64,000 nt of DNA from Nymphaea colorata (lineage: Eukaryota > Streptophyta > Magnoliopsida > Nymphaeales > Nymphaeaceae): NCBI RefSeq assembly GCF_008831285.2, contig NC_037468.1, forward strand, positions 118,501-182,500. Direction: 5' to 3'. The notes under the pieces are model-generated. The model ran no database searches. It was not told the DNA's origin and was given only the letters and a program-made list of their open reading frames with translations. Of this stretch, positions 44,621 through 57,119 are shown piece by piece. A program made the translations under genes and the position numbers. The stretch's first letter is position 1. The number at the start of each line of letters is the position of its first letter.

Positions 44621-46450
44621 AGTCAGTACTTTTCAGGATTTGTCTGACCTGAATCAGTGACCTTCCGGTCAGGACTGTCTTGAAAGGTCAAGACTCATTT
44701 GTATGTCATCAGTACTCACCATACCAAACAGGTCAGGACTCATTATGGAAAAGTCAGGAAGGTGAAGACTCTTTTGAAAGGTAAGGACTCATTCTTCTTG
44801 AAAGGTCAGGACTCTTTTGAAAGGTCAGGACTCATTGCAATTGTATGCCATTAGTACTCACTTGACAACAAATTGTATGTCTCTCACTTGACAACAAAAT
44901 GCCATTAGTACTCACTTGACAAACAAATGCCATTAGTACTCACTGTACAAACAAATGTCATTAGTACTCACCATACCAAAACAGGTCAGGACTCTCTGGA
45001 AAGGTCAGGACTAATGAGAATGATTGAGGAATGATTATGGAAGGACAGGACCCTTTTGAAAGGTCAGGACTCTGAAAGGTCAGGACTAATGAGAATGATT
45101 GAGGAAAAGTCAGAACTCACCTTCTCAAAAAGGTCAAGACTGTCTTTCACAGTCAGGACTAACCTTACCAAAAAGATCAAGACTGTCTTGAAAGATCAGA
45201 ACTTCTTCTTCTTAAAAGGACAGGACCCTTTTGAAAGGTCAGGACTCATGACAATTGTATGCCATTAGTACTCACTTGACAAACAAATGCCATTAGTACT
45301 CACTTGACAACAAAATGCCATTAGTACTCACTTGACAACAAAATGCCATTAGTACTCACTTGACAAACAAATGCCATTTTCCATCAACAATGAGTACTCA
45401 CCATACCAAAACAGGTGAGGACTTGATTGAAAGGTCAGGACTCTTTTGAAAGGTCAGGACTCTTTTGAAAGGTCAGGACTCATTGCAATTGTATGCCATT
45501 AGTACTCACTTGACAACAAATTGTATGTCTCTCACTTGACAAACAAATGCCATTAGTACTTTCCATATGCCATTAGTACTCACTGTACAAACAAAATGCC
45601 ATTAGTACTCACTGTACAAACAAATGTCATTAGTGTTGACCATACAACAAATTGTATGCCTTCCATAATTGCACAATTATGGAAGGACTCTCTGGAAAGG
45701 TCAGGAAGGTCAAGACTCATTTGTATGTCATCAGTACTCACCATACCAAACAGGTGAGGACTCTTTTGAAAGGTCAGGACTCTGAAAGGTCAGGACTAAT
45801 GAGAATGATTGAGGAAAAGTCAGATTCCATACAGGACTCTTTTGAAAGGTCAGGACTCATTGCAATTGTATGCCATTAGTACTCACTTGACAACAAATTG
45901 TATGTCTCTCACTTGACAACAAAATGCCATTAGTACTCACTTGACAAACAAATGTCATTAGTACTCACTGTACAAACAAATGTCATTAGTACTCACCATA
46001 CCAAAATAGGTCAGGACTTGATTGAAAGGTCAAGACTCTGAAAGGTCAGGACTAATGAGAATGATTGAGGAAAAGTCAGAACTCACCTGACCATAAAAGA
46101 CTCATTTGTATGTCATCAGTACTCACCATACCAAAAAGATGAAGACTGTTTTGAAAGGTCAAGACTCATTTGTATGTCATCAGTACTCACCATACCAAAC
46201 AGGTCAGGACTTTCCGGTCAAGACTCATTTGTATGTCATCAGTACTCACCATACCAAAAAGATGAAGACTCATTGCAATTGTATGCCATTAGTACTCACT
46301 GTACAAACAAATGCCATTAGTACTCACTGTACAAACAAATGCCATTAGTGCTCACCATACCAACATGAGTACTCACTATACCAAACAGATGCCATTTTCC
46401 ATACCAAGAAAGATGCCATTAGTGCTGACCATACCAAAATCAATGAAATT
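44621..46450 (-). repeat. Array VI, central reverse part
   Basis: Begins with a J module (44621-44662, reverse). 44990-45410 is an inverted copy of about 44120-44540 and also of about 46890-47310, giving a fwd-rev-fwd layout. Confidence 0.93.
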
Positions 46451-47330
46451 TTGGTTGATGGATAATGGCATCTCCTTTTTTTTATGGTCAGCACTAATGG
46501 CATACAATTCCAATTGGGTATGGTGAGCACTAATGGCATTTGTTTGGTATGGTGAGTACTAATGACATTTGTTTGTACAGTGAGTACTAATGGCATCTCA
46601 TTTTTGGTCAAGTGAGTACTAATGGCATACAATTGCAATGAGTCCTGACCTTTCAAGACAGTCCTGACCTTTCAAGAAGAATGAGTCCTGACCTTTCAAG
46701 ACAGTCTTGACCTTTTTGGTAAGGTGAGTACTGATGACATACAAATGAGTCTTGACCTTTCCAGAAAAATCAGTCCTGACCTTTCAAGACAGTCTTGACC
46801 TTTTTGGTAAGGTCAGTCCTGACTGTGAAATACAGTATTGACCAGAAGAATCAGTCCTGATCTTTCAAGATAGTCTTGATCTTTCAAAAAAGGTGAGTAC
46901 TCATTGTTGATGGAAAATGGCATTTGTTTGTCAAGTGAGTACTAATGGCATTTTGTTGTCAAGTGAGTACTAATGGCATTTTGTTGTCAAGTGAGTACTA
47001 ATGGCATTTGTTTGTCAAGTGAGTACTAATGGCATACAATTGTCATGAGTCCTGACCTTTCAAAAGGGTCCTGTCCTTTTAAGAAGAAGAAGTTCTGATC
47101 TTTCAAGACAGTCTTGATCTTTTTGGTAAGGTTAGTCCTGACTTTGAAAGACAGTCTTGACCTTTTTGAGAAGGTGAGTTCTGACTTTTCCTCAATCATT
47201 CTCATTAGTCCTGACCTTTCAGAGTCCTGACCTTTCAAAAGGGTCCTGTCCTTCCATAATCATTCCTCAATCATTCTCATTAGTCCTGACCTTTCCATCA
47301 TTTCCTTTCCATCAATCCGTCAAACCTTGA
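46451..47330 (+). repeat. Array VI, last forward part
   Basis: R1/R2 ending TCCATCATTTCCTTTCCATC and AAACCTTGATCCCTTCTTTC. Direct copy of the 44130-44530 block. Confidence 0.94.
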
Positions 47331-47390
47331 TCCCTTCTTTCAGCATTCAAAGTTGCGAGTGCTTTGTGGGCTTTGCTAATAACGTGACGT
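47331..47390 (-). repeat. R3 border repeat, right edge of array VI
   Basis: ATTCAAAGTTGCGAGTGCTT followed by TGTGGGCTTTGCTAATAACG, the R3 motif inverted. Confidence 0.85.
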
Positions 47391-48933
47391 TAGGCCTTTC
47401 AGATTGGCTGCCTCGCCCCCTCTTCCCAATAGGAATGGAAATCGACCCTTGCCCTGCCCCCCTTACTCGTCCTTTTCAAGCTGTACCAGTGCTATGTTCC
47501 GCATTCTATGGCGGAGTGTAGAGTAAGCTCCGTAATCGCTATGCTCTTACTAGAGAGATAAGATAGGGGAAGGTAGCGCATCAGGGTTTGGAGCGCCCGC
47601 CCATGAAGAGAGAGATCCATCAGGTGGCCACCCTTCCTTCGTATCAGGGTCAGGTAGCGCATCCCCAGTAGATAGACCCTAACCCTTCCTTCGGAAGGGG
47701 TTCTCCCGAAGTGAGTGCTTTATCCCAGCGAAAGAAGGGTTCTCTCCTCAAAGTCGGGGCGACCCCCGGTCTTCTCGCGCGGCTTCGCGAAAGGGCCGGC
47801 TTTTTGATATGCTTGTCGATATGGAAGAAGATCCCAAGGTTTCGACCACTCACCATCTAGAGAGAAGCCCCAACCTCGCGGCCTCCCCACTTATGATCCC
47901 TGGATACCTTTCGTTCCGCATCTATCTATTCCGATCCCGCTGGTCCATCCAATAACGAAAGAAAGTGGTCAAACCTCTGAAAGAACAGTTGACAGGGACC
48001 GAGCTTTTTACTCTGATCCAGTGGTCCAGTGTTTACAGGTTGTGTGGTTCGCTGAAGAACGACGAACCTTGCGGCCACGGAACTTCTTGCCGCATTATTG
48101 GACCGCTCAGACCACTAGAGCGTGTGAAGGGCTCACTCACGACCGGATGGCCCTTGTTATGGTATTTCCACCATGTATCTGAATGAAAGGAACTCGATTT
48201 CGGTCTTTGGTGCTATGCGCAGTGTTTAAACGCAAGTTCTTTATAATGACAAGAGAATGGAAAACGAAAGTCTCAGAAAAAGGTCGCCAAAGATCGAGGG
48301 GCTATGTCACGCAAGCGACCAGCCCTTCTGAATGAAAGAAGAAAGGAGGAGGAGAGAAACCGAAGTCAGGGACGCCGCCCAGGCTCCCTCCTTCACCCTT
48401 TCTTCCCCCCTCCGAAGAGAGGAACGGCCCGCGGGACCTGTCATCCTTTCGTAAGCCGCCTATTGTGGCGTGGTTCCAGCCTTTCTGAAGAAGGCATAAG
48501 GAACGAACTGGACCGTCAAAAGGTCAACCGAAGATTCCAGAAGTGTTGGATGATCTGACATGTCGTCGTTAGATCTATCGGGGGCAACAACGGGGGCGGT
48601 ATCAGGTTCTAAGGATCCTAAAAGGCCACGCACCCTTTTTGACTTGACGATCTATGGAAGCATTCTTCATCGGCGGTCGCCCACCCACCTGGAAGTAGTG
48701 GTAGTGGTGGTACAGCGGTGGCCTATTTCCATGCCAGAATTTCCAAAAACCGGGCAGGGCAGGCGGGAGGCACTGGATGGTCTTTTGAGGTTTCACACTG
48801 GCTTCCCTAAACCAACCTTCCTTTCTTTCTTGTGTGAGGGAATGGCAATAAAAGGGAAGCTTGCTTCGTTCGTCAGCTCGCTCTTGAAAGATCCGATCGG
48901 AATGGAAGAGCACCAGTTCCACATTGCAAGGAT
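47391..48933. other. Unique region, no recognised gene
   Basis: The phrase CAGGGTCAGGTAGCGCATC and its partner GGTAGCGCATCAGGGT recur near 47573 and 47645. A 176-codon plus-strand frame (48560-49090) runs through the trnQ-like remnant and resembles no known protein. It has a run of valines from a GTGGTAGTGGTGG tract. Confidence 0.5.
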
Positions 48934-49005
48934 CTGGAGTCAAAGGATTCGAACCTTTGCATGTTGGTATCAGAAACCGATGCCTGACCACTTGGCTATG
49001 TCGGT
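48934..49005 (-). pseudogene. tRNA-Gln-like remnant with unpaired 5' acceptor arm
   Basis: The minus strand has a D arm AGCCAAGTGGTCAGGCATCGG, a seven-base loop TTCTGAT (anticodon CUG) and a T arm plus 3' acceptor AAAGGTTCGAATCCTTT..ACTCCAG that strongly resemble plant mitochondrial trnQ-UUG. However the expected 5' acceptor (TGGAGTA) is replaced by ACCGACA, which does not pair with the 3' strand GACTCCA. The anticodon stem also has a C-A mismatch. It is best read as a degenerate or 5'-replaced trnQ. It lies about 140 bp from trnI-CAU. Confidence 0.6.
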
Positions 49006-49146
49006 GGTAACCTGGGAAAAAGAAAAAGGGCTAGAAGAACGAGCCGTGCAAGGACGCAGGGATATAGCAAGTCAGCCCGGTTATCCCTGATCTTCTTTTT
49101 TCGTTCGGGCGGGGGGCTTTGACTGTACTGTAGGGGAAAAAAGGAA

Positions 49147-49220
49147 TAGGCTTAGTAGGGCTCGAACCTACAATATCACCGTTATGAGCGGTACGTTTCA
49201 ACCAATTAAACTATAAGCCC
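49147..49220 (-). tRNA. trnI-CAU: tRNA-Ile (CAU), native mitochondrial type
   Basis: A 74-nt cloverleaf. Acceptor GGGCTTA pairs with TAAGCCT, the anticodon loop CTCATAA carries CAU inside TACCG/CGGTG, and the T arm is GTAGG TTCGAGC CCTAC. The sequence is that of the conserved plant mitochondrial trnI-CAU, whose C34 is converted to lysidine so that it reads AUA codons. It lies in a small minus-strand tRNA cluster with the trnQ-like remnant and trnY. Confidence 0.95.
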
Positions 49221-50828
49221 CTACGATTCTCTCTACATGCAATTCGCTCACTTCGGGAAGAGCGGACGGAAAGAGGAGGCCTGTGCTCTATCTGCTTCTT
49301 CCTCTTCCCAGGAATTGGGGCATCCCGCAAGCTACCTTTCGCGACTCAAACAGCCGGCTTTCTTTCCGGCTCCCGGCGACTCAAACGGGCGGGGGCTCTT
49401 TCTCTAAAAGCTTGCAATGCCGGCTGTTCGCCTATTTTATTAAAAAGGCGCTACGGAACTACTGAAGTACAGCTAGTGTGAGTAGTACAACAGAATGCCG
49501 TTCGCCCTACTTCCGTCGCAAGCCCTTCGTATGCAAGCCCGTACGCAAGCCCCACCTGAGCTTTGAGAGTCAGTCAGTGGGGCTTGCGCTTGACTTTAAT
49601 GGAAGTAGCGCCCTTTTCATAGGAAGGAGTAGGTGTTCGCTGACATGGTTCCATCTTCCCAAAGAGGATCCGGTAGCATCCCAGTCTCATTCCCCCTCTC
49701 CGTTCTCCCACGCTCGTCTAGGTTAGTTCTGGTAGTCATTCAAATAGGCTCCGGATGATCCTCTGATTTCCGCGTTCGTTCCGCCCTGTGATCAAAGCAC
49801 TCGCTACTTTGAATGGCGTTAGGGCTTTGCGAGTGCTTTGCTCGTTGTATCGCGAGTAGAAGCGTAGAGTGTAGACTCTGCCTCAAAGAGCAAAGCGAAG
49901 CGAGATTTGATGCGAGCAAAGCTACCGCTTTCTCTGTCGGTTTGAATGCAACCAACGCGTCGAAAGCAACCGTTGCTTTCGACATAGCACATGTCACAGT
50001 TTGAGGCTTGACACAGACGTGGTATCCTACGTCACTCCCCCGCCTACGCTCGACCGTCTTTGAGTGAGGTCGCAGAAAGAACCCTCGCGTAGTCCACAGT
50101 GGACCTCTACGCTCCAATCTCTTCGTCAGCAGTTACAGCTTGCGTAGCTCCAGTTGTAGGCGTCGTAGCAGGAGTGCGCGTCCTCTTCGCCGGAGTGGTT
50201 TATGTGATGTAGAAAGCGCAAAAGCTCGCTCCGCGTAGGCTGCACTCGCTGTGGAGCAAGGGTAGGCTACACTCGCTGTGAGAAAGTCACTCGCAGCCTT
50301 TTATATTCTAGGCTATACATGTGTAGGCTCGGCTGAACTCGCTGCTAGGCTACAACTGCGAAGCGAGCCTACACTACACATGTGTAGCCGAGTGTGCGGA
50401 GCAAGCTTGAACTGCGAGTGACGACTCTTCTTCTACACGAGCCGTCCTACTGCTACGCAAGCCTACATAGGTTCAAGTACCAAAGGCGACCGAGTGAACA
50501 GCCCCAACCAAGAAAAGAAGCAAAGCTTCTACGACAAGTTCTGGTCTTTCATGCAAGGAAGGAGGGCGGAGCGGGCATTAGAAAGAAGACTACGGAGGCA
50601 TTCGTCCGCGTAGGAATGCCGACTACTACGACTAAAAGACTACGACTACACCGGAAGCGACTCGCTTCTATTCTCGACCATAACGATGGTCCATAACATA
50701 AAAAGATCGTAGTAGTTCAACATACGATACAATTTCACGGCACGGCCAACAAAAAGAAAGAGCTTCGCTCTCATGGTTTGGTCGGCCTTCCACCCATCAT
50801 GCCTCCTTTCTCTTCAGTCTACAACAAG
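49221..50828. repeat. R3 and CTACACTCGC-type short repeats between trnI and trnY
   Basis: R3 motifs occur at 49790-49930 (ATCAAAGCACTCGCTACTTT, GGGCTTTGCGAGTGCTTTGC, GAGCAAAGCGAAGCGAGATT). 50200-50470 holds GGCTACACTCGCTGTGAG-like words, including an inverted match to 16285-16400. GCAAGCCC..TACGCAAGCCCCAC words recur near 49520-49590. No gene. Confidence 0.6.
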
Positions 50829-50911
50829 TGGGAGAGGCAGGATTCGAACCTACGTAGAAAACCTTCAACAGATTTACAGTCTGTCGCTTTTGACCACTCG
50901 GCCACTCTCCC
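50829..50911 (-). tRNA. trnY-GUA: tRNA-Tyr (GUA), native mitochondrial type
   Basis: An 83-nt class II tRNA with a long variable arm. Acceptor GGGAGAG pairs with CTCTCCC, the anticodon loop CTGTAAA carries GUA in a CAGA/TCTG stem, and the T arm reads GTAGGTTCGAATCCTGC. It matches the plant mitochondrial trnY-GUA sequence that I know. Confidence 0.96.
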
Positions 50912-51269
50912 CTTCCCGGGCCGGGGCCCCCTCAATGGGTTCCAGAATAAGAAGGAGGGCGGCGTACTTCTTGATTTGATGGAAGGGAACGCGTTGCCCG
51001 TGATCCAGATGTCGGGTAGGGATCAGATAGTCATTTAGTCAGTTCATAACAATCTCTTTCAAGCAAGGTGGGAAGCAAAGTCTCCGGAAGGCGGAACGGG
51101 GATAATCTTTCATAGATGAGGATGAATCTATGAATGACGCTTCTGCCGGCCGACGGAGCCATGAGCGGTCCAATAATGAAACTACTTCTTTCCACCACCA
51201 ACCACGGAAACTTCCTCAGACGTCGGGCAAAGTGAGAACCGGAACTTCGCGGACTTTCGAAGGTTATCC
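50912..51269. other. Unique spacer downstream of trnY, no recognised gene
   Basis: No gene, RNA or repeat that I can name. Confidence 0.45.
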
Positions 51270-51410
51270 CGTCAAAGCACTCGCAAAGTTCACCGTAGGG
51301 CAAAGCACGCACTCGCAAAGCGAATCGACAAAGCACTCGCAACTTCAAATTGCTGAAGCTGATGAAGTGATTCAGGTCAGAGCAAAGCCCTCTTGTTCAG
51401 AGTGCTGATT
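51270..51410 (+). repeat. R3 border repeats, left edge of array VII
   Basis: GTCAAAGCACTCGCAAAGTT, CAAAGCACGCACTCGCAAAG and ACAAAGCACTCGCAACTTCA. From 51328 it is part of a roughly 687-bp direct repeat shared with 58892-59578. Confidence 0.88.
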
Positions 51411-53062
51411 CAGATTCTTGTTCTTCATGTGATAGTCAGCACTAATGGCATACAATTGCAATTCTTGAAGGCATACAATTTGTTTTATGGAAAATGGCAT
51501 ACAATTGCCATTGGGAGCACTAATGGCATTGTTTTGGTATGGTGAGTACTCATGTTGGTATAGTGAGTACTAATGGCATTTGTTTGTCAAGTGAGTACTA
51601 ATGGCATTTGTTTGTACAGTGAGTACTAATGGCATACAATTGCAATGAGTCTTCATCTTTCAAGAAGAATCAGTCCTGACCTTTCAAGACAGTCTTAACC
51701 TTTCCATTTTTGGTCAGGTGAGTACTAATGGCATACAATTGCAATTGGTCCTGTCCTTCCATCAAAAGTCCTGACCTTTCAAGACAGTCTTGACCTTTTT
51801 GGTCAGGTTAGTCCTGACTGTGAAAGACAGTCTTGACCTTTTTGATAAGGTCAGTCCTGACTTTGAAAGACAGTCTTGACCAGAAGAATCAGTCCTGATC
51901 AGATAGTCTTGATCTTTTTGGTAAGGTTAGTCCTGACTGTGAAAGACAGTCTTGACCTTTTTGATAAGGTGAGTACTGATGACATACAAATGAGTCTTGT
52001 ATGGTCAGGTGAGTCCTGACCTGTTTGGTATGGTGAGTACTGATGACATACAAATGAGTCTTGACCGGAAAGTCCTGACCTTTCAAGAAGAATGAGTCCT
52101 GACCTTTCAAGACAGTCTTGACCTTTTTGGTAAGGTCAGTCCTGACTGTGAAAGACAGTCTTGACCAGAAGAATCAGTCCTGATCAGATAGTCTTGATCT
52201 TTTTGGTAAGGTTAGTCCTGACTGTGAAAGACAGTCTTGACCTTTTTGATAAGGTGAGTACTGATGACATACAAATGAGTCTTGACCTTTCAAGACAGTC
52301 CTCACCTTCCTGACTTTTCCATAATGAGTCCTGACCTTTCAAGAAGAATGAGTCCTGACCTTTCAAGACAGTCTTGACCTTTCCATTTTTGGTCAGGTGA
52401 GTACTAATGGCATACAATTGCAATTGGTCCTGTCCTTCCATCAAAAGTCCTGACCTTTCAAGACAGTCTTGACCTTTTTGGTCAGGTTAGTCCTGACTTT
52501 GAAAGACAGTCTTGACCAGAAGAATCAGTCCTGATCAGATAGTCTTGATCTTTTTGGTAAGGTTAGTCCTGACTTTGAAAGACAGTCTTGACCTTTTTGA
52601 TAAGGTCAGTACTGATTTCAAGACAGTCTTGACCTTTCCATTTTTGGTCAGGTGAGTACTAATGGCATACAATTGCAATTGGTCCTGTCCTTCCATCAAA
52701 AGTCCTGACCTTTCAAGACAGTCTTGACCTTTTTGGTAAGGTCAGTCCTGACTTTGAAAGACAGTCTTGACCAGAAGAATCAGTCCTGATCAGATAGTCT
52801 TGATCTTTTTGGTAAGGTCAGTCCTGACTTTGAAAGACAGTCTTGACCTTTTTGATAAGGTGAGTACTGATGACATACAAATGAGTCTTGATGGTCATTC
52901 CTCAATCATTCTCATTAGTCCTGACCTTTCAGAGTCTTGACCTTCCTGACCTTTCCAGAGAGTCCTCACCTTTCTAGAATTTATCCTTTCCTTTATCAAG
53001 AATTGCAATTTCTCCTGTCTTTTCCAGGCATACAATGACAACCTTTCCTTTCTGGTCAGGGT
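51411..53062 (+). repeat. Array VII, forward half
   Basis: R1 then R2. 51328-52014 aligns without gaps (constant offset 7564) to 58892-59578, with a handful of substitutions. Confidence 0.95.
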
Positions 53063-55789
53063 GAGCACTTTTCAGGATTTGTCTGACCAGGTCAGGACTC
53101 TGAAAGGTCAGGACTAATGAGAATGATTGAGGAAAAGTCAGAACTCACCTTACCAAAAAGGTCAGGACTCTCTGGAAAGGTCAGGAAGGTCAAGACTCAT
53201 TTGTATGTCATCAGTACTCACCTTATCAAAAAGGTCAAGACTGTCTTTCAAAGTCAGGACTGACCTTACCAAAAAGATCAAGACTATCTGATCAGGACTG
53301 ATTCTTCTGGTCAAGACTGTCTTTCAAAGTCAGGACTGACCTTACCAAAAAGGTCAAGACTGTCTTGAAAGGTCAGGACTTTTGATGGAAGGACAGGACC
53401 AATTGCAATTGTATGCCATTAGTACTCACCTGACCAAAAATGGAAAGGTCAAGACTGTCTTGAAATCAGTACTGACCTTATCAAAAAGGTCAAGACTGTC
53501 TTTCAAAGTCAGGACTAACCTTACCAAAAAGATCAAGACTATCTGATCAGGACTGATTCTTCTGGTCAAGACTGTCTTTCAAAGTCAGGACTAACCTGAC
53601 CAAAAAGGTCAAGACTGTCTTGAAAGGTCAGGACTTTTGATGGAAGGACAGGACCAATTGCAATTGTATGCCATTAGTACTCACCTGACCAAAAATGGAA
53701 AGGTCAAGACTGTCTTGAAAGGTCAGGACTCATTCTTCTTGAAAGGTGAGGACTCTTTTGAAAGGTCAGGACTCTGAAAGGTCAGGACTAATGAGAATGA
53801 TTGAGGAAAAGTCAGATTCCATACAGGACTCTTTTGAAAGGTCAGGACTCATTGCAATTGTATGCCATTAGTACTCACTTGACAACAAATTGTATGTCTC
53901 TCACTTGACAACAAAATGCCATTAGTACTCACTTGACAAACAAATGTCATTAGTACTCACTGTACAAACAAATGTCATTAGTACTCACCATACCAAAACA
54001 GGTCAGGACTGTCTGGAAAGGTCAAGACTCTGAAAGGTCAGGACTAATGAGAATGATTGAGGAATGACCATCAAGACTCATTTGTATGTCATCAGTACTC
54101 ACCATACCAAACAGATGAAGACTGTTTTGAAAGGTCAAGACTCATTTGTATGTCATCAGTACTCACCTTATCAAAAAGGTCAAGACTGTCTTTCACAGTC
54201 AGGACTGACCTTACCAAAAAGATCAAGACTATCTGATCAGGACTGATTCTTCTGGTCAAGACTGTCTTTCACAGTCAGGACTGACCTTACCAAAAAGGTC
54301 AAGACTGTCTTGAAAGGTCAGGACTCATTCTTCTTGAAAGGTCAGGACTTTCCGGTCAAGACTCATTTGTATGTCATCAGTACTCACCATACCAAACAGG
54401 TCAGGACTCACCTGACCATACAAGACTCATTTGTATGTCATCAGTACTCACCTTATCAAAAAGGTCAAGACTGTCTTTCAAAGTCAGGACTAACCTTACC
54501 AAAAAGATCAAGACTATCTGATCAGGACTGATTCTTCTGGTCAAGACTGTCTTTCACAGTCAGGACTGACCTTACCAAAAAGGTCAAGACTGTCTTGAAA
54601 GGTCAGGACTGATTTTTCTTGAAAGGTCAAGACTGTCTTGAAATCAGTACTGACCTTATCAAAAAGGTCAAGACTGTCTTTCACAGTCAGGACTAACCTT
54701 ACCAAAAAGATCAAGACTATCTGATCAGGACTGATTCTTCTGGTCAAGACTGTATTTCAAAGTCAGGACTAACCTTACCAAAAAGGTCAAGACTGTCTTG
54801 AAAGGTCAGGACTTTTGATGGAAGGACAGGACCAATTGCAATTGTATGCCATTAGTACTCACCTGACCAAAAATGGAAAGGTCAAGACTGTCTTGAAAGG
54901 TCAGGACTCATTCTTCTTGAAAGGTCAGGACTGATTATGGAAGGACAGGACCAATTGCAATTGTATGCCATTAGTACTCACCTTATCAAAAAGGTCAAGA
55001 CTGTCTTTCACAGTCAGGACTGACCTTACCAAAAAGGTCAAGACTGTCTTGAAAGGTCAGGACTGATTCTTCTGGAAAGGTCAAGACTCTGAAAGGTCAG
55101 GACTAATGAGAATGATTGAGGAATGACCATCAAGACTCATTTGTATGTCATCAGTACTCACCTGACCATACAAGACTCATTTGTATGTCATCAGTACTCA
55201 CCTTATCAAAAAGGTCAAGACTGTCTTTCAAAGTCAGGACTAACCTTACCAAAAAGATCAAGACTATCTGATCAGGACTGATTCTTCTGGTCAAGACTGT
55301 CTTTCACAGTAAGGACTGACCTTACCAAAAAGATCAAGACTGTCTTGAAAGGTCAGGACTTTTGATGGAAGGACAGGACCAATTGCAATTGTATGCCATT
55401 AGTACTCACCTGACCAAAAATGGAAAGGTCAAGACTGTCTTGAAAGGTCAGGACTCATTCTTCTTGAAAGGTCAGGACTCATTGCAATTCAATGCCATTA
55501 GTACTCACTTGACAAACAAATGCCATTAGTACTCACTTGACAAACAAATGCCATTAGTACTCACTTGACAAACAAATGCCATTAGTACTCACTTGACAAA
55601 CAAATGCCATTAGTGCTCACCATACCAACATGTCACCATACCAAAACAATGCCATTTCCCAATGGCAATTGTATGCCTTCCATAATTGCAATGAGATGCC
55701 ATTCATGCTGACCATACAACAAATTGTATGCCTTCAAGAATTGCAATTGTATGCCATTAGTGCTGACCATACCAAAAAGCTCATACTTT
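53063..55789 (-). repeat. Array VII, reverse half
   Basis: Starts at a partial J module (53063-53088). Reverse R2 with ATCAAGACTATCTGATCAGG units, then 28-bp R1 units at about 55497-55610. The right end parallels 12950-13290 (same order, same orientation). Confidence 0.95.
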
Positions 55790-55890
55790 GAAGAAGCACT
55801 CGCAAAGCGTAGGGCTTTGCTCGTGACGTGACGTGACTGAAAGTTGCGAGTGCTTTGTGGGCTTTGCTCGTCAATTGACATGACGTGACG
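55790..55890. repeat. R3 border repeats, right edge of array VII
   Basis: GAAGCACTCGCAAAGCGTAG, GGGCTTTGCTCGTGACGTGA, and inverted GAAAGTTGCGAGTGCTTTGT. Confidence 0.85.
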
Positions 55891-56155
55891 TTCGCTTCGC
55901 TATTGACTCCGCCTCTTCGCTAAGCAGCTGCTAAGCAGCTCTCCGCCCCAGATGCTCCGCGGAGTGTTCGATGGCGGAGCCAGCCCAGCCCTCTATCTAC
56001 GTTGGTTGGTCCGCAGCCCCGCCCTATAGAATGAATAAGGAGAGGCCTCTCGATGACCGAGCCACTCTGAGACTACTCCTTACCTCACCCCGACCAAAGA
56101 GTGATCTTTGAACGCTACTACGCATCCTGACTCATAGGAGAGTTTAAGGTAGGTT

Positions 56156-56228
56156 TGGGTATAGCAGGACTTGAACCTGCGACCATTAGGTTAAAAGCCC
56201 AATGCTCTACCAACTGAGCTATACACCC
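56156..56228 (-). tRNA. trnK-UUU: tRNA-Lys (UUU), native mitochondrial type
   Basis: A 73-nt cloverleaf. Acceptor GGGTGTA pairs with TATACCC using one G-U, the D arm is GCTCAGTTGGTAGAGC, the anticodon loop CTTTTAA carries UUU, and the T arm is GCAGGTTCAAGTCCTGC. It matches the plant mitochondrial trnK-UUU. It sits between R3 repeats (55790-55890) and a unique region. Confidence 0.96.
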
Positions 56229-57119
56229 ACCGTCATATTGAGTTAGTAGTCAATAAGGATTGGTGCGGAAAAGAAAAGAGGGCGGCCCCCGCTTCTTCTT
56301 CTCATCCACTCAAAGGGGCGCGACTCTGTATGAGGCTAGTACTGCTACGCAAGTCTGGTCTTGTTTCAACTCATGGTTTCTTCTATCTACAAAAGAAGGT
56401 CAACGGGGGGGAACCTACAGTAGCTCTCACTGACACCATCTACGAGAAGGTGAGGTCGTCTTTCTTTCCGGCCGCCATACGGTTCGACCGAGAGGAGCAG
56501 AGACTTATCTATGTAATTACGTTGTTGGCCTTCCGGTCGAGCACTCTCTTTTCTTTGTCCAAGACTTTCCGTCTGACCAACCAAGACGGACTTCTGACCA
56601 ACCCGCGAAGGGTTTTGAGGCTGGACCAGGTACGAAGAATGAATCTATGTCTGTGCACGGAATGGCCTAGGCCACTCCACTTTTCGAGCGCAGTGGTGGT
56701 TGGTTCTGATTCGACAAGGGTAGAATGCCTGGTCGAAAGTCCAGTAGATAGTAGGCGTGTTCGTTTTGGCTCCCGAGCGAGAAAGAGGCGATGCACCTGC
56801 TGCTACGTACGTTGACCTTGACAGATTCATCCAATTTAACTTAACCACACAAAAAGGATCGGGGGGATGCCGTCAAAGAAGTGATCAGCATTCTGAAACG
56901 GGGTTAGCAGTGAAAGAGCCCGGCATTCCGTTATTCATGAATAGCGGAGTCTAAAAAAAGAGGGACCAGCCTCATCGTGGTGATTAGAGGACACCTCTGA
57001 TCGTTCCCCTCTCATGTTGTGACACGTTCCCTCCCAGTTAGTTGATCAACGGGATTCGTCGGCTAGAGACAAGTGGTCTACACTTGACTCCACAGGGCTC
57101 TTCTTCTTCCAACGATCAA
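56229..57119. other. Unique region after trnK with an unassigned 161-codon frame
   Basis: A plus-strand frame at 56330-56815 begins with ATG and encodes 161 residues. It is unlike any protein I recognise and has no obvious membrane segment. Shorter frames overlap it on the minus strand. Recorded as a possible lineage-specific ORF only. Confidence 0.3.

Noticed and set aside
48560-49090. 176-codon plus-strand open frame
   Set aside because: Runs antisense through the trnQ-like remnant and contains a low-complexity valine run; no recognisable domain.
56330-56815. 161-codon open frame considered as a gene or viral fragment
   Set aside because: No motif of RdRp or any mitochondrial protein could be seen; left as an unassigned frame.
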